Assembly: GCA_021769425.1 (NCBI GenBank)
Contig: JAETSX010000028.1
Span: 1 to 60,017, forward strand
Origin: Eubacterium sp.
Lineage (GTDB): Bacteria; Bacillota; Clostridia; Lachnospirales; Lachnospiraceae
Direction of reading: 5' to 3'
DNA: 60,017 nucleotides
The notes beneath the pieces were generated by a model. The model searched no databases, was not told the DNA's origin, and saw nothing but the letters and a program-made list of their open reading frames with translations. A program made the position numbers and the translations under genes. Positions 8,627 to 17,596 of this stretch are shown one piece after another (the first letter of the stretch is position 1; the number at the start of each line of letters is the position of its first letter).

Positions 8627-9796
8627 TTATCCTCTTAATTTGCGGATAAAGGCTTCCATCCTGTCCAAAGCCTCCTTCAAGCTTTCCAGGGAATAGGCAT
8701 AGGAGATCCGCAGGAATCCTTCCCCGCAGTCTCCGAAAGCAGTTCCCGGAACTACCACCACTTTTTCTTCCTGCAGCATCCGGGTGGCAAATTCCTCTGA
8801 AGTCATGCCGAACTCCTGAATACAGGGAAAGGCGTAAAAGGCCCCGAAAGGTTCAAAACATTTCAGTCCCATCTCCCGAAACCGGTGCATCAGATAGCGC
8901 CGCCTGCCATTATATTCTTCCCGCATTCCTGCCACATCTGCATCGCCTTCTCTCACCGCCTCCACTGCGGCATACTGACTGGTGGTAGGAGCGCACATAA
9001 TGGCATACTGATGAATTTTCAGCATCTGCTCTAAAATCACCGCAGGCGCACAGACATATCCCAGCCGCCATCCCGTCATGGCATATGCTTTGGAAAATCC
9101 GTTAATTAATACCGTCCGCTCCCGCATTCCCGGAAGTGAGGCAATGGTCACATGATCCTGTCCTTCCACATAAGTAAGTTCCGCATAAATTTCGTCGCTC
9201 AGCACAAACAGATCATGTTTTTTCACCACTTCTGCTATGGCCTCCAAATCCTTCCGTTCCATAACAGCCCCCGTAGGATTATTGGGAAAAGGCAGTACCA
9301 GAAGCTTTGTTTTAGGCGTAATAGACGCTTCCAGCTCTTCCGGCGTCAAGCGGAATTCATTTTCTTCCTTCAGGTTAATAATCACCGGCGCTCCGTTTGC
9401 CAGCGCTGCACAGGGCAGATATGAAACGTAACTGGGCTGGGGAATCAGCACTTCATCTCCGGGATCTAACATGGCGCGCATGGCGATATCTATGGCTTCG
9501 CTGCCTCCTACGGTAATCATCATTTCCGTATCGTAATCATAGGACACCTGAAACCGCCGTTTTAAATATTTTGCAATCTCAATCTTCAGTTCTTTCAAAC
9601 CCGCATTGGAAGTATAAGCTGTCCTGCCTTTTTCCAGCGAATAAATCCCTTCATCCCTGATATGCCAGGGGGTGTCAAAATCCGGTTCTCCCACACCCAG
9701 AGAAATGACATCTTTCATCTCTGCTGCAATATCAAAAAATTTCCGGATTCCGGAAAAAGGAATCTCCACAATGCGCTCCGATAATGGATTTCTCAT
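8627..9796 (-). CDS. PLP-dependent class I/II aminotransferase
   Basis: The 389-residue fold-type I aminotransferase has the PLP lysine in GFSKAYAMTGWRLGY and the PNNPTGAVM loop, plus SDEIYAELTY. The N-terminal block SGIRKFFDIAAEMKDVISLG is usual for the aspartate/aromatic aminotransferase (PatA-like) group of Firmicutes. The substrate cannot be deduced. Its ATG overlaps the stop of the upstream Lrp gene by one base (TAATG), so the two are co-translated, and the regulator probably senses an amino acid related to the enzyme's substrate. Confidence 0.9.
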   Translation of the reverse strand: MRNPLSERIVEIPFSGIRKFFDIAAEMKDVISLGVGEPDFDTPWHIRDEGIYSLEKGRTAYTSNAGLKELKIEIAKYLKRRFQVSYDYDTEMMITVGGSEAIDIAMRAMLDPGDEVLIPQPSYVSYLPCAALANGAPVIINLKEENEFRLTPEELEASITPKTKLLVLPFPNNPTGAVMERKDLEAIAEVVKKHDLFVLSDEIYAELTYVEGQDHVTIASLPGMRERTVLINGFSKAYAMTGWRLGYVCAPAVILEQMLKIHQYAIMCAPTTSQYAAVEAVREGDADVAGMREEYNGRRRYLMHRFREMGLKCFEPFGAFYAFPCIQEFGMTSEEFATRMLQEEKVVVVPGTAFGDCGEGFLRISYAYSLESLKEALDRMEAFIRKLRG

Positions 9797-10281
9797 TAGC
9801 TCACCAACATCCTTTCATCCTCCTGGGGTTTTGCAATTACAGTTCCATGATCTTTGTATTTCTTCAGGATAAAATTCGTCTTGGTACTTAACACAGATTC
9901 CAGCGGAGACAGTTTATCAGAGACAAACTGCGCCACCTCCCGCAATGTTTTTCCTTCTAATGTCACCAGCAAATCATAGCCTCCGGAAATCAGATAAACG
10001 GCATTCACTTCCGGATAGTTATAAACCCGTTCTGCAATACTGTCAAAGCCCCTGCCCCGCTGGGGAGTGACACGGACTTCAATCAGCGCATTTACTTTCT
10101 CTATGCTGGTTTTTTCCCAGTCGATCAGTGTATGATATCCGCAGATAATATGCTCCTGCTCCATAGCCGCCATTTCATTTGCCACTGCCGCTTCATCCAC
10201 CCCCAGCATGATTGCCAGCTCTTTCAGATCCACTCTGCTGTTTTTTTCTATAAAGGTTAAAATTTTCTCTCTCATTTCCAT
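9796..10281 (-). CDS. Lrp/AsnC family transcriptional regulator
   Basis: The 161-residue protein has a winged helix-turn-helix at residues 5-55 (VDLKELAIMLGVDEAAV) and a C-terminal RAM ligand domain (VNAVYLISGGYDLLVTLEG). Lrp/AsnC proteins form octamers that bind amino acids. It is directly coupled to the aminotransferase gene. The region before its start codon is occupied by a 61-bp tandem repeat, so the promoter lies in or beyond the repeat, or the gene reads on from the AIR-synthase-like gene. Confidence 0.9.
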   Translation of the reverse strand: MEMREKILTFIEKNSRVDLKELAIMLGVDEAAVANEMAAMEQEHIICGYHTLIDWEKTSIEKVNALIEVRVTPQRGRGFDSIAERVYNYPEVNAVYLISGGYDLLVTLEGKTLREVAQFVSDKLSPLESVLSTKTNFILKKYKDHGTVIAKPQEDERMLVS

Positions 10282-10291
10282 TCCGGTTTCC

Positions 10292-10440
10292 TTTCTGCCT
10301 CCGGTTCTGATTTCACTTCCAAAACCAGAATCCTTACTTTACTTTTCATTTCTTTCTGCCTCCGGTTCTGATTTCACTTCCAAAACCAGAATCCTTACTT
10401 TACCTTTCATTTCTTGGCCTCCGGTTCTGATTTTATTTTT
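10292..10440. repeat. 61-bp tandem repeat upstream of lrp
   Basis: Units that contain GCCTCCGGTTCTGATT start near 10292, 10353 and 10412 (periods 61 and 59). The first two are nearly identical and the third diverges. Read on the minus strand, each can form a stem between CCGGTTCTG-like and AGAACCGG-like arms. The array fills the gap between the AIR-synthase-like gene and lrp. Confidence 0.88.
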
Positions 10441-10479
10441 TAAGACCGGAGTCCACACTCTGCTTTTTCAGCGCTCTGG

Positions 10480-11463
10480 CTACACCACCTTGTAAAGTTC
10501 ATCTGTCTTCGGCGGCTCCAAAAATCTTCTCTCCTCTTCATTCAGCAGCACACGGTCATTTCCATCCGTTGCTTTTCCAATGATTACTGCATGAATTCCT
10601 TCTTTTTCCAGCTCCCGCACCAGTGCATTTCCATCCGGCGCAGCCATCAGCATACAGCCGCTGGAGATCAGTTCATAGGGATTAATCCCAAAAAATTCAC
10701 ACACTTCTATGGTTTCCTGCTTTACAGGTATTTTCTTCCAATCAATTTCCAGGCCTATCCCGGAGCTTTCCGCCAATTCCCAGAGGGCTCCGAAAATCCC
10801 GCCTTCCGTCACGTCATGCATGGCGCTGACTCCCAACCGGACAGCGATTGCCGCCTCCGGCAATACAGACAGATATCTGTCAAATTCCCGGGCTTTCCGA
10901 ATCAACTGCATGGGATAGCGGCCTGCCAGCTCTTGTTCCTTCTCTTTCGCTATAATAGACGTTCCTTCCAAACCAATCCATTTGCTGACCAGAATATCGT
11001 CTCCCGGCTTTGCCCCTGCAGTGGACACCAATTTCCCTTCTTTGGCTTTCCCCACGCCGCACACATTTACCAATGGCTGGTTCACGGCCCTTGTCACCTC
11101 GGTATGGCCGCCTATAATCTGCACTCTTCCCTGGGCGCAGGCTTCTTCAATCTGCTTCATAATTTCTTTTAAATCCGATTCTTCGGAACCCTCCGGCAAA
11201 AGAATCGTCAGCAGTACTCCCACCGGCTCTGCACCTGCAGAAGCCAAATCATTCATGGTAATATGAATGGCAAGATTGCCGATATCCGTAGACGTACCGG
11301 TAATGGGGTCTGTGGAAATTACAAATATTTCATCCTCTGCCAGTTTCAATGCGGCGCAGTCTTCTCCCACGCCGGCTCCCAGCAGAACTTCTTCCCTTCT
11401 GGTATGTATTTGTCTCAATACGGAACGTTTCAGCACGCTCTCCGGAACTTTTCCTGTTTTCAT
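10480..11463 (-). CDS. AIR synthase-related protein (HypE-like)
   Basis: The 327-residue protein has the AIR synthase/HypE ATP-binding fold: GAGVGEDCAALKL, STDPITGT, HITMNDLASAGAEPVGVLLT and the C-terminal half HDVTEGGIFGALWELAES. Related enzymes activate carbonyl oxygens with ATP (PurM, ThiL, SelD, HypE). The selenocysteine/cysteine motif of SelD and the C-terminal cysteine tail of HypE are absent. No hydrogenase genes are nearby, so the substrate is unknown. Confidence 0.85.
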   Translation of the reverse strand: MKTGKVPESVLKRSVLRQIHTRREEVLLGAGVGEDCAALKLAEDEIFVISTDPITGTSTDIGNLAIHITMNDLASAGAEPVGVLLTILLPEGSEESDLKEIMKQIEEACAQGRVQIIGGHTEVTRAVNQPLVNVCGVGKAKEGKLVSTAGAKPGDDILVSKWIGLEGTSIIAKEKEQELAGRYPMQLIRKAREFDRYLSVLPEAAIAVRLGVSAMHDVTEGGIFGALWELAESSGIGLEIDWKKIPVKQETIEVCEFFGINPYELISSGCMLMAAPDGNALVRELEKEGIHAVIIGKATDGNDRVLLNEEERRFLEPPKTDELYKVV

Positions 11464-11501
11464 CCTTCCAATCCTCTCCGGCTGATTTATAAAAATGGAC
11501 A

Positions 11502-11537
11502 GGATAAGGCTGTCTCACATCTGAAACAGCCTTATCC
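11502..11537 (-). terminator. Hairpin terminator after the VanW gene
   Basis: GGATAAGGCTGT (11502-11513) and ACAGCCTTATCC (11526-11537) form a perfect 12-bp stem 20 bases past the stop codon of the VanW gene. A T-containing run follows on the minus strand. Confidence 0.75.
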
Positions 11538-11556
11538 CTTATGATTATTTCGCTAT

Positions 11557-13266
11557 TTATTCTTCACCTTCGGAACCATTGTCTTCACCGCCATCTTCCG
11601 GTGCATTGCCGCCACCGTCATCTTCTTTCTGCTCATCGTCTTTCTTATCGTTGTCCTTATCGTTGTCCTTCTTGTCGTCTTTATCGTCCTTCTTACCGCC
11701 ATTCTGTTCATCATCGCTCTGCTGCTGTTGCTGTTGTTGCTGCTGTTGCTGCTGAGCTTCCGCCGCTGCTGCCGCTGCCGCCGCCTCTGCCTCCGCCTGC
11801 TGCTGGGCTGCAATGGCTGCATCATTCCACTGGGCTGCCGCCGCACTGATGGCTCCTTCATCCTGAGCGCCGATTGCAGCATTCATGGCATTTACCGCGT
11901 CAGGATTGCCTGAAGCTGTTCCTACTGCAACAATTCTCGGAGACGCTTTATAAGTACTCTTATTAAATATTTCCCGACTCTGTTCTACCCCGTTTACCGT
12001 TACCACTTTCCAAAGCTGAGCAGTATAACCGGTATGGGAGGACTGTGTCTGGCTCATGTAACCGATGGGCTGGCCCGGCGCCGCCTGATACTGGGTGCCC
12101 GGTTCCGTCGTGGACAGCGTCTCGCTGACAAAGCTCACTTCCCTGCCTGCTTCTCTGGTCTCTTCCCCGAATATATTAAAATACAGAGAACGTCCTGAGG
12201 TGTAACCCTCAATATAAATCGGCGCTTTGGTATTATTGACAAATTTTAAATCTTTATAAGTTCCGGCAATCGCTGCATCCGCCGAAGGATCCACATAGCT
12301 TACAATCATGGAATGATTGAAACGTTCCGTAACCTCCAGTTCTGCACGGATCACTGCGTTGTATAGAGTGGTGGACACCTGACAGATTCCTCCGCCGTAA
12401 GTTTCCACCGTAGTTCCGTTCTCGTAAGAGCCTGCCAGCTCATATCCATTCTCCGGCTCAAAGGGGCTTACTGCTTCGTAAACGGAAAAGCTGTCCCCCG
12501 GATATATCACGGAACCATTGATTTTGCTGGCTCCATTTTCCACATTCTTGGAGCGCCCAGCGCCGGATGACGCATAAGAAGTATTAAATCCGCCCAAAAG
12601 ATCCTTAACCTTGCTCAGTTCCTCTTCCGTGCCTTTGGGCTCTACCACATCCGCCACAATCTCAACGGCGCCGGCTCCTTCTTCCCATTCAAGGGAGAAA
12701 TATTTTTCAAGAACGTCTACCGATTCTTCCACATTCACAGTAACGCCCTGGCTTCCCGGAATCACGGTAAAACTGCCGTTTTCTCTGATCAGTCCTGCAT
12801 TTTCTGCTTCTGTATTCAAAACCTCTGCATTATTCTCCAGAACCTTTGCCACCATCTGCTTATCTATCTGAAATGCCAGTTCATAGACTTTATCTTCATT
12901 CTCCAGATCCTTCATGGCTTTGTAACGGGTAATCAGGTTGCCGCTCTTTCCAAGCCCTGCGGCTTCTTCTACGATCTCTTCATTTCTCCAGGTAAGCCCC
13001 ATCTGGGAAACCGGAACCTGAACCGTATTCTTACCGGCCTGCAGGGTAATAATCTCGCTCTGCAGCTTCTCCACATGTTCTTTTACTGCTTCTTTTGCCT
13101 CTTCCTGCGTCATTCCGCCTACGGAAATATCACCGAAATACACCCTCTGGGGAATCGTATCCGTTTCTTTTGTCTCCGCATCCACCGGAATGGTAATGAC
13201 AGCAGTGAGAATCAATGCCAAAGCTGCACCGGCAATTGAAACATACATTTTCCACTTTCTCTTCAT
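11557..13266 (-). CDS. VanW family cell-wall protein with G5 domain and low-complexity tail
   Basis: The 569-residue exported protein has a signal anchor at residues 8-29, a YoaR-type peptidoglycan-binding-like region (about 40-230), a VanW domain (YPGDSFSVYEAVSPF, YGGGICQVSTTLYNAV; about 240-370), and a G5 domain (YTAQLWKVVTVNGVEQSREI). The last 120 residues are unusual: an alanine-rich helix, twelve consecutive glutamines, then an alternating Lys/Asp stretch and an acidic glycine-rich end. Such tails may span or bind the wall. The exact role of VanW domains is not established. The Q run is encoded by CAG/CAA codons and is likely to vary in length. Confidence 0.88.
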   Translation of the reverse strand: MKRKWKMYVSIAGAALALILTAVITIPVDAETKETDTIPQRVYFGDISVGGMTQEEAKEAVKEHVEKLQSEIITLQAGKNTVQVPVSQMGLTWRNEEIVEEAAGLGKSGNLITRYKAMKDLENEDKVYELAFQIDKQMVAKVLENNAEVLNTEAENAGLIRENGSFTVIPGSQGVTVNVEESVDVLEKYFSLEWEEGAGAVEIVADVVEPKGTEEELSKVKDLLGGFNTSYASSGAGRSKNVENGASKINGSVIYPGDSFSVYEAVSPFEPENGYELAGSYENGTTVETYGGGICQVSTTLYNAVIRAELEVTERFNHSMIVSYVDPSADAAIAGTYKDLKFVNNTKAPIYIEGYTSGRSLYFNIFGEETREAGREVSFVSETLSTTEPGTQYQAAPGQPIGYMSQTQSSHTGYTAQLWKVVTVNGVEQSREIFNKSTYKASPRIVAVGTASGNPDAVNAMNAAIGAQDEGAISAAAAQWNDAAIAAQQQAEAEAAAAAAAAEAQQQQQQQQQQQQSDDEQNGGKKDDKDDKKDNDKDNDKKDDEQKEDDGGGNAPEDGGEDNGSEGEE

Positions 13267-13411
13267 ATCTATTCTCCTACCAATCTGCTTCGTTTATTAA
13301 CTACTTACATAATTTTATCATAAAAAAGCAATTTTTCAAGATACGAAACCACGAATTTCGTTGACATAATCACGAACTTTCTGTATATTATGAACAGACA
13401 CAGAACATTGC

Positions 13412-13519
13412 CTATACAAATGCAGAGAGAAAGACGGATACTACCATAGACGCCACCAAAACCAGCGCAATTACTGCGGCAATCGTCTTTTTGGTTTTCG
13501 GATTATGAAAATTAATCAT
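13412..13519 (-). CDS. Small single-pass membrane protein (35 residues)
   Basis: The reading frame starts MINFHNPKTKKTIAAVIALV and ends SVFLSAFV, with a short basic N-terminus and one hydrophobic helix of about 20 residues. The ribosome site GGAGGT lies 7 bases before the ATG, among the best in the region. It is divergent from the TPR-like gene at 13592 and upstream of the VanW gene on the same strand. Its function is unknown. Confidence 0.7.
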   Translation of the reverse strand: MINFHNPKTKKTIAAVIALVLVASMVVSVFLSAFV

Positions 13520-13591
13520 CGGACTCACCTCCATACTGAATAATAAAAGCATACCTGAAATTACATTGCAAAAGAAAGGAAGATGAACGTT

Positions 13592-14218
13592 ATGAAAGTC
13601 CCTGTACTCTTTGGGTGGATTATGATCTTTGTTGTGGTAGTCTCTTACAAGCGCCGGAAAGCCGACCGCACACGCAAGAATACGGAACGTGATTTCTGGG
13701 ATCGGGAAAATGCTGCCAATGCTACCAGAAAACAGGACATTTCCAATCTGAATTATGTGGATTTCACCGGAGTGTCTCTGCCCTTTGCCAGATTTTCGGA
13801 CGATTTCCTGAATCAGTGCGAAGAACGGATCCTGAAATTAAAGGACGAAAAAACTCTGAACCTCACCGGAATCACCAACACCGATTTAAAACTGCTTTAC
13901 GGCGCTGCCAACCTGCCTTTTTTAACCCAGTGCGATCAGAACTTCACGCTGCTGGTGCGTACCCTGAATTCCTGGGGACAGCGTCTGGCAGAACTCTCAC
14001 ACCGGGAAGAAGCCATCCAGGTACTGGCGTTTGCGGTATCTATCGAAAGCGATATCAAAAGCTCCTACCAGCTTCTGGCAGAACTCTACCTTCAGGCCGG
14101 GCAGCCGGATAAGCTGGAAGATTTAAAAACCAGCGCCTCCAACCTGAATTCCCTGATGAAAGAACCGATTCTGACTATGCTGGATAAGATGGAGGCTCAG
14201 GAAGGAAGCTTTCCGTAA
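13592..14218 (+). CDS. Membrane-anchored TPR-like protein
   Basis: The 208-residue protein begins with one N-terminal membrane segment (VLFGWIMIFVVVVSY), followed by a basic charged linker and, in the last 90 residues, helical pairs that resemble tetratricopeptide repeats (HREEAIQVLAFAVSIESDIK, SSYQLLAELYLQAGQPDKLE). The cytoplasmic part probably binds partner proteins. ATG 13592 is preferred over ATG 13583 because the AAGGAAG motif touches the earlier codon. The 3' end overlaps the convergent exonuclease gene by 22 bases. Confidence 0.75.
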   Translation: MKVPVLFGWIMIFVVVVSYKRRKADRTRKNTERDFWDRENAANATRKQDISNLNYVDFTGVSLPFARFSDDFLNQCEERILKLKDEKTLNLTGITNTDLKLLYGAANLPFLTQCDQNFTLLVRTLNSWGQRLAELSHREEAIQVLAFAVSIESDIKSSYQLLAELYLQAGQPDKLEDLKTSASNLNSLMKEPILTMLDKMEAQEGSFP

Positions 14219-14997
14219 GTCCACAGAATCTTATCAGTCATTCTGGAAGCTTCATTTCTGGTAAGGCTGTCCAATTCCACATTTAAATCTATTCTATGCC
14301 AGTCTGCCAGTTCTTGCAAGCGCTTTTTTTGTCTTGCGGAGGCCGGCCCCTGTTTTTTTACCCTGTACAACAGAGGTTTCGGCCGAAAAGCTTCCGGCGC
14401 CTGTCCTTCAAACCGCTCCTGCAGATACTGAAACAAAGAATTTGTCGCCCTGGCGTCCTCTAAGGCCCGGTGATTTTTGCTCCTTGCAATCTGCAAATAT
14501 ACGCAAAGATGATCCAATGTTTTTTTCTCCTCTTCCGGCAGGAATTTCCGCGCCAGCTTTAAGGTATCAACTCCGTCCTTTTCAAAAGTTTCTCCGTGAT
14601 TCACCAGGCATTGCTTTAAAAAACTAAAATCAAATATCAGATTATGCCCTACCAAAGGAAAGCCTTCTGCAAAATCCCGGAACTCCGCCGCCGCCCGCTC
14701 CGGTTCACAGCCGCCTCTCACCATTTCATCAGTAATTCCCGTAAGTTCTGTTACCTCTTTGGAAATTTTCATCCGGGGATTCACCATTCGATGAAAGCTT
14801 TCCTGTTTCCCCGGTTCCACTTTTACTGCGCCGATTTCCAGAATACGGTCTGTCTTTGCATGCAGTCCAGTCATTTCCAAATCCACTGCCACATAACGTT
14901 CCAGCATGGTTTTCCGCCTTTCTGTTTTCCTCACCAGCGCTCCATCCGGGCAGCGTTCCGGTATTTCCTGTAATAGATTGTTGCTCCCCGTTCTCAT
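14197..14997 (-). CDS. DnaQ-like 3'-5' exonuclease (DEDDh)
   Basis: The protein carries an exonuclease fold of the DnaQ/PolC-epsilon type with the acidic metal ligands in AVDLEMTGL, the middle motif VGHNLIFDFSFL and the late NHRALEDARAT (H...D). It probably trims DNA or RNA 3' ends. The start at 14997 overlaps the nth stop as ATGA and has GGAGG 7 bases before it, giving 266 residues. An internal ATG at 14907 would begin directly at the domain (MLERYVAVDLE, 236 residues) and is a fair alternative. Confidence 0.85.
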   Translation of the reverse strand: MRTGSNNLLQEIPERCPDGALVRKTERRKTMLERYVAVDLEMTGLHAKTDRILEIGAVKVEPGKQESFHRMVNPRMKISKEVTELTGITDEMVRGGCEPERAAAEFRDFAEGFPLVGHNLIFDFSFLKQCLVNHGETFEKDGVDTLKLARKFLPEEEKKTLDHLCVYLQIARSKNHRALEDARATNSLFQYLQERFEGQAPEAFRPKPLLYRVKKQGPASARQKKRLQELADWHRIDLNVELDSLTRNEASRMTDKILWTYGKLPS

Positions 14998-15623
14998 CTT
15001 TTATCCTCCGCCCGGCATAAATCGCTCAAAAAGCATTCACTGCATTTGGGGCTTCGGGCCGTACAGATGCTTCTTCCCAATGTGATAATCTGAATATTAT
15101 AAAGAATCCAATGATCTTTGGGCAGCGCCTTCATCAGATCATATTCCACTTTCACAGGATCTTCCTCTTTTGTCAGTCCCAGACGCCTGGAAATCCGTTT
15201 TACATGGGTATCCACCACTACGCTGGGCTCATTGTAGATGTTCCCCCGTATCACATTGGCTGTTTTCCTGCCTACCCCCGGCAGGGAAGTCAGATCCTCA
15301 AGGCTCTTTGGCACCTCCCCGCCGAATTCCTCCACCAGCTTCCTGGCGCAGAGGATAATATTTCTGGCCTTGTTATGGTAGAATCCGATGGAATGGATAT
15401 CCTGCTCCAATTCTTCTATCTTGGCATATGCAAACTTTTCCAGAGTATCATATTTTCGGAATAAATCCTTTGTGACAAGATTTACCCTGGCATCGGTGCA
15501 CTGTGCGCTCATAATTACTGCAATTAAAAGCTGCCAGGCATTGTCATGATTCAGGTAACAGCGGTATTCCCTGCCGTAGGCTTCATCCAGCCGGTCTAAA
15601 ATCTCTTTTGTCCTCTTCTTCAT
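14994..15623 (-). CDS. nth: Endonuclease III
   Basis: This base-excision repair glycosylase/AP lyase of 209 residues removes oxidised pyrimidines. It has the helix-hairpin-helix LPGVGRKTANVI with the catalytic lysine, the catalytic aspartate in VVVDTHVKRI, and the four cysteines of the 4Fe-4S cluster near the C-terminus (C-x6-C-x2-C-x5-C). It overlaps both neighbours by four bases (ATGA), so radical SAM gene, nth and exonuclease are expected to be co-translated. Confidence 0.96.
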   Translation of the reverse strand: MKKRTKEILDRLDEAYGREYRCYLNHDNAWQLLIAVIMSAQCTDARVNLVTKDLFRKYDTLEKFAYAKIEELEQDIHSIGFYHNKARNIILCARKLVEEFGGEVPKSLEDLTSLPGVGRKTANVIRGNIYNEPSVVVDTHVKRISRRLGLTKEEDPVKVEYDLMKALPKDHWILYNIQIITLGRSICTARSPKCSECFLSDLCRAEDKR

Positions 15624-17521
15624 CTCAGTTCCCTCCCTTCCTCCAGCCGTCTTACAAAAGCCTGCCCCGTCAGAGGATTCCGTTTTTCATAGGAAAACAG
15701 ATAAAACTGCCGCTCTTCCTGCTTTTTGGGATAGGAAACCAGCGTCTTCCGTTCTCTGATTCCCTCCATATCATACCAAAAAGGTTCTAAATGAGACAGT
15801 TTTCCTTTCTTGCAATATTTTCTGGAAAACTCTTTATATTCTGCTTGGTCCGGCGCCCAGGCTGGGCGTGTCTTCATATTTTCCCTCGCATACAAATCAA
15901 AGGTCAGCGTTTCCTGATAAAGCTCCAGATGTTTTCCATCCTTTTCGGCTGCAAACTCCAACAGAATCTCACATCTTCTCATACGGGAATGGCTCATGGC
16001 CAAAAATCCCCGATTTTCATAGAATCTCCCCAGTTCCAGATACAGTGCAAAGGGATCCTCTGTGATAAGTTCCAGCGCTTTCACCGTCAATTCAAACTGA
16101 CCGCTGTTATAATATACCTCCAGCATTTCTTCCACCAGCTTAATCTCCAGCAATTCCTCATAAGACAGCCAGTTGGTGGCCATTACCTCATAAGGAGGCT
16201 GATCCCTGTAAATCAGGCCGTATTCTTTCTGATGTTCATACATCCGGGAACCTTTTAACACTTTCAGAAATCCAAGCTGCAATTGTTCCGGCTTCCAGCT
16301 ATACACCTGCCTGAAAGATTCTGCAAAGGAAGCAAAGTCTTCTTTCGGCAGTCCCGCAATCAAATCCAGATGCTGGTGCACATTTCCTGCCTGCTGCACT
16401 CTTTCTACCGCCTGCTCCAGCCGGTTCAGATTCATATTGCGGCAAATTGCCTCTATGGTCGGCTGATGGGTGGACTGCACTCCGATTTCCAATTGGATCA
16501 GGCCGGGACGCAGAGAATGAATCAGTTCCAACTCCTCTTCCGTCAGCAAATCCGCTGAAATCTCAAAATGAAAATTTGTAATTCCGTTATCATGAGCCTT
16601 GAGGTACTGCCAGACAGCCAAGGAGTGTTTGTGATTGCAGTTAAAAGTCCGATCGACAAATTTCACCTGGCGCACACCATGTTCCAGAAAAAACTGCAGT
16701 TCTTTCTCCACCAAGGAAAGAGAACGGAACCGCAGGGTTTTGTCGATAGAGGAAAGACAATAGCTGCAGGAAAAGGGACACCCTCTGCTTGTCTCGTAAT
16801 AAATAATTCTGTTTTGAAATTCCTCCAGATGTTCATAACAAAAGGGAAGTTCATCCATGGGCAGCGGCTCCCGGACTGCCGTCCGTACCAGGGCATTGTC
16901 CTCATTTCGGAATATCAATCCCGGGATCTCTTCCAATGTCCGGAACCGCTTTTCTTCCTCCTGCCCGTCTCCCGGGCTCCCCCATTTTGAGATGCTTCCT
17001 TCGCCCTGCCCGTCTCCTGGCGGCTCCTTTTTTGAGGCGCTTCCTTCGCCCTGCCCGTCTCCTGGCGGCTCCTTTTTTAAGGCGCTTCCTTCACCCTGCG
17101 GGATTCCGGAACTGCCGGCAGGCACAATAGCTCTTTTCATATAGTAAGCGCACAATTCCCGGAACGTCTCTTCTCCTTCTCCTGCCATGATGCCTGCTGC
17201 TCCTGGATTCTCCTCCAGGAAAAGTTCCGATTCATAGGAGACCTCCGGTCCCCCGGCCCAGATAGGAACTTCCGGCAGCAGTTTGTGCAGTTCCGCAATC
17301 AATTCCCGCACATACCGGTAATTCCAGATATAGCAGGAAAAGCACAATACTTCCGGATTCTGTTTATAAATTTCCTGTAAAATATAGTCCAGGGGGTGGT
17401 TAATGGTATATTCCGCTATATGAATCTGTTCCTGATATTCTCCTGCATAAGATTTCAGACTGTGCACAGCAAGATTGGAATGAATGTATTTGGCATTGAT
17501 GGCTACTAATAAGATATTCAC
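15620..17521 (-). CDS. B12-binding radical SAM protein with DUF4080 C-terminus
   Basis: The protein has about 633 residues. An N-terminal cobalamin-binding Rossmann domain (ILLVAINAKYIHSNLAVHSL), a radical SAM core with CPFSCSYCLSS (Cx3Cx2C for the 4Fe-4S cluster) and a C-terminal region of the DUF4080 type are visible. The reaction is unknown. GTG at 17521 is chosen because GGAGG lies 6 bases before it and the B12 domain begins right there. The frame extends further upstream without family similarity. Between the two domains lies an insert of three 15-residue repeats (GEGSALKKEPPGDGQ type), absent from typical members as far as I know. Confidence 0.88.
   Translation of the reverse strand: MNILLVAINAKYIHSNLAVHSLKSYAGEYQEQIHIAEYTINHPLDYILQEIYKQNPEVLCFSCYIWNYRYVRELIAELHKLLPEVPIWAGGPEVSYESELFLEENPGAAGIMAGEGEETFRELCAYYMKRAIVPAGSSGIPQGEGSALKKEPPGDGQGEGSASKKEPPGDGQGEGSISKWGSPGDGQEEEKRFRTLEEIPGLIFRNEDNALVRTAVREPLPMDELPFCYEHLEEFQNRIIYYETSRGCPFSCSYCLSSIDKTLRFRSLSLVEKELQFFLEHGVRQVKFVDRTFNCNHKHSLAVWQYLKAHDNGITNFHFEISADLLTEEELELIHSLRPGLIQLEIGVQSTHQPTIEAICRNMNLNRLEQAVERVQQAGNVHQHLDLIAGLPKEDFASFAESFRQVYSWKPEQLQLGFLKVLKGSRMYEHQKEYGLIYRDQPPYEVMATNWLSYEELLEIKLVEEMLEVYYNSGQFELTVKALELITEDPFALYLELGRFYENRGFLAMSHSRMRRCEILLEFAAEKDGKHLELYQETLTFDLYARENMKTRPAWAPDQAEYKEFSRKYCKKGKLSHLEPFWYDMEGIRERKTLVSYPKKQEERQFYLFSYEKRNPLTGQAFVRRLEEGRELR
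16961..17095. repeat. 45-bp tandem repeat inside the radical SAM gene
   Basis: Units start CTGCCCGTCT at 16961, 17006 and 17051, a period of exactly 45 bases. They encode three copies of a charged, Pro/Gly-rich 15-residue peptide between the B12 and radical SAM domains. The in-frame period should let copy number change without breaking the gene. Confidence 0.92.
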
Positions 17522-17596
17522 GGCTGTCCTCCGGTATGAATTTTGATGTTTTCTACTATAACACCAATTCTGCCGTAGGGCAAGAGCGAAGGAAAT

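Noticed and set aside
10480-11463. Selenophosphate synthetase (SelD)
   Set aside because: The fold is shared but the Cys/Sec-containing N-terminal loop of SelD is missing. It is kept as an AIR-synthase-related protein.
11541-11913. Plus-strand frames rich in Leu/Arg opposite the VanW tail
   Set aside because: They are complements of the polyQ/Ala/Lys-Asp low-complexity coding region.
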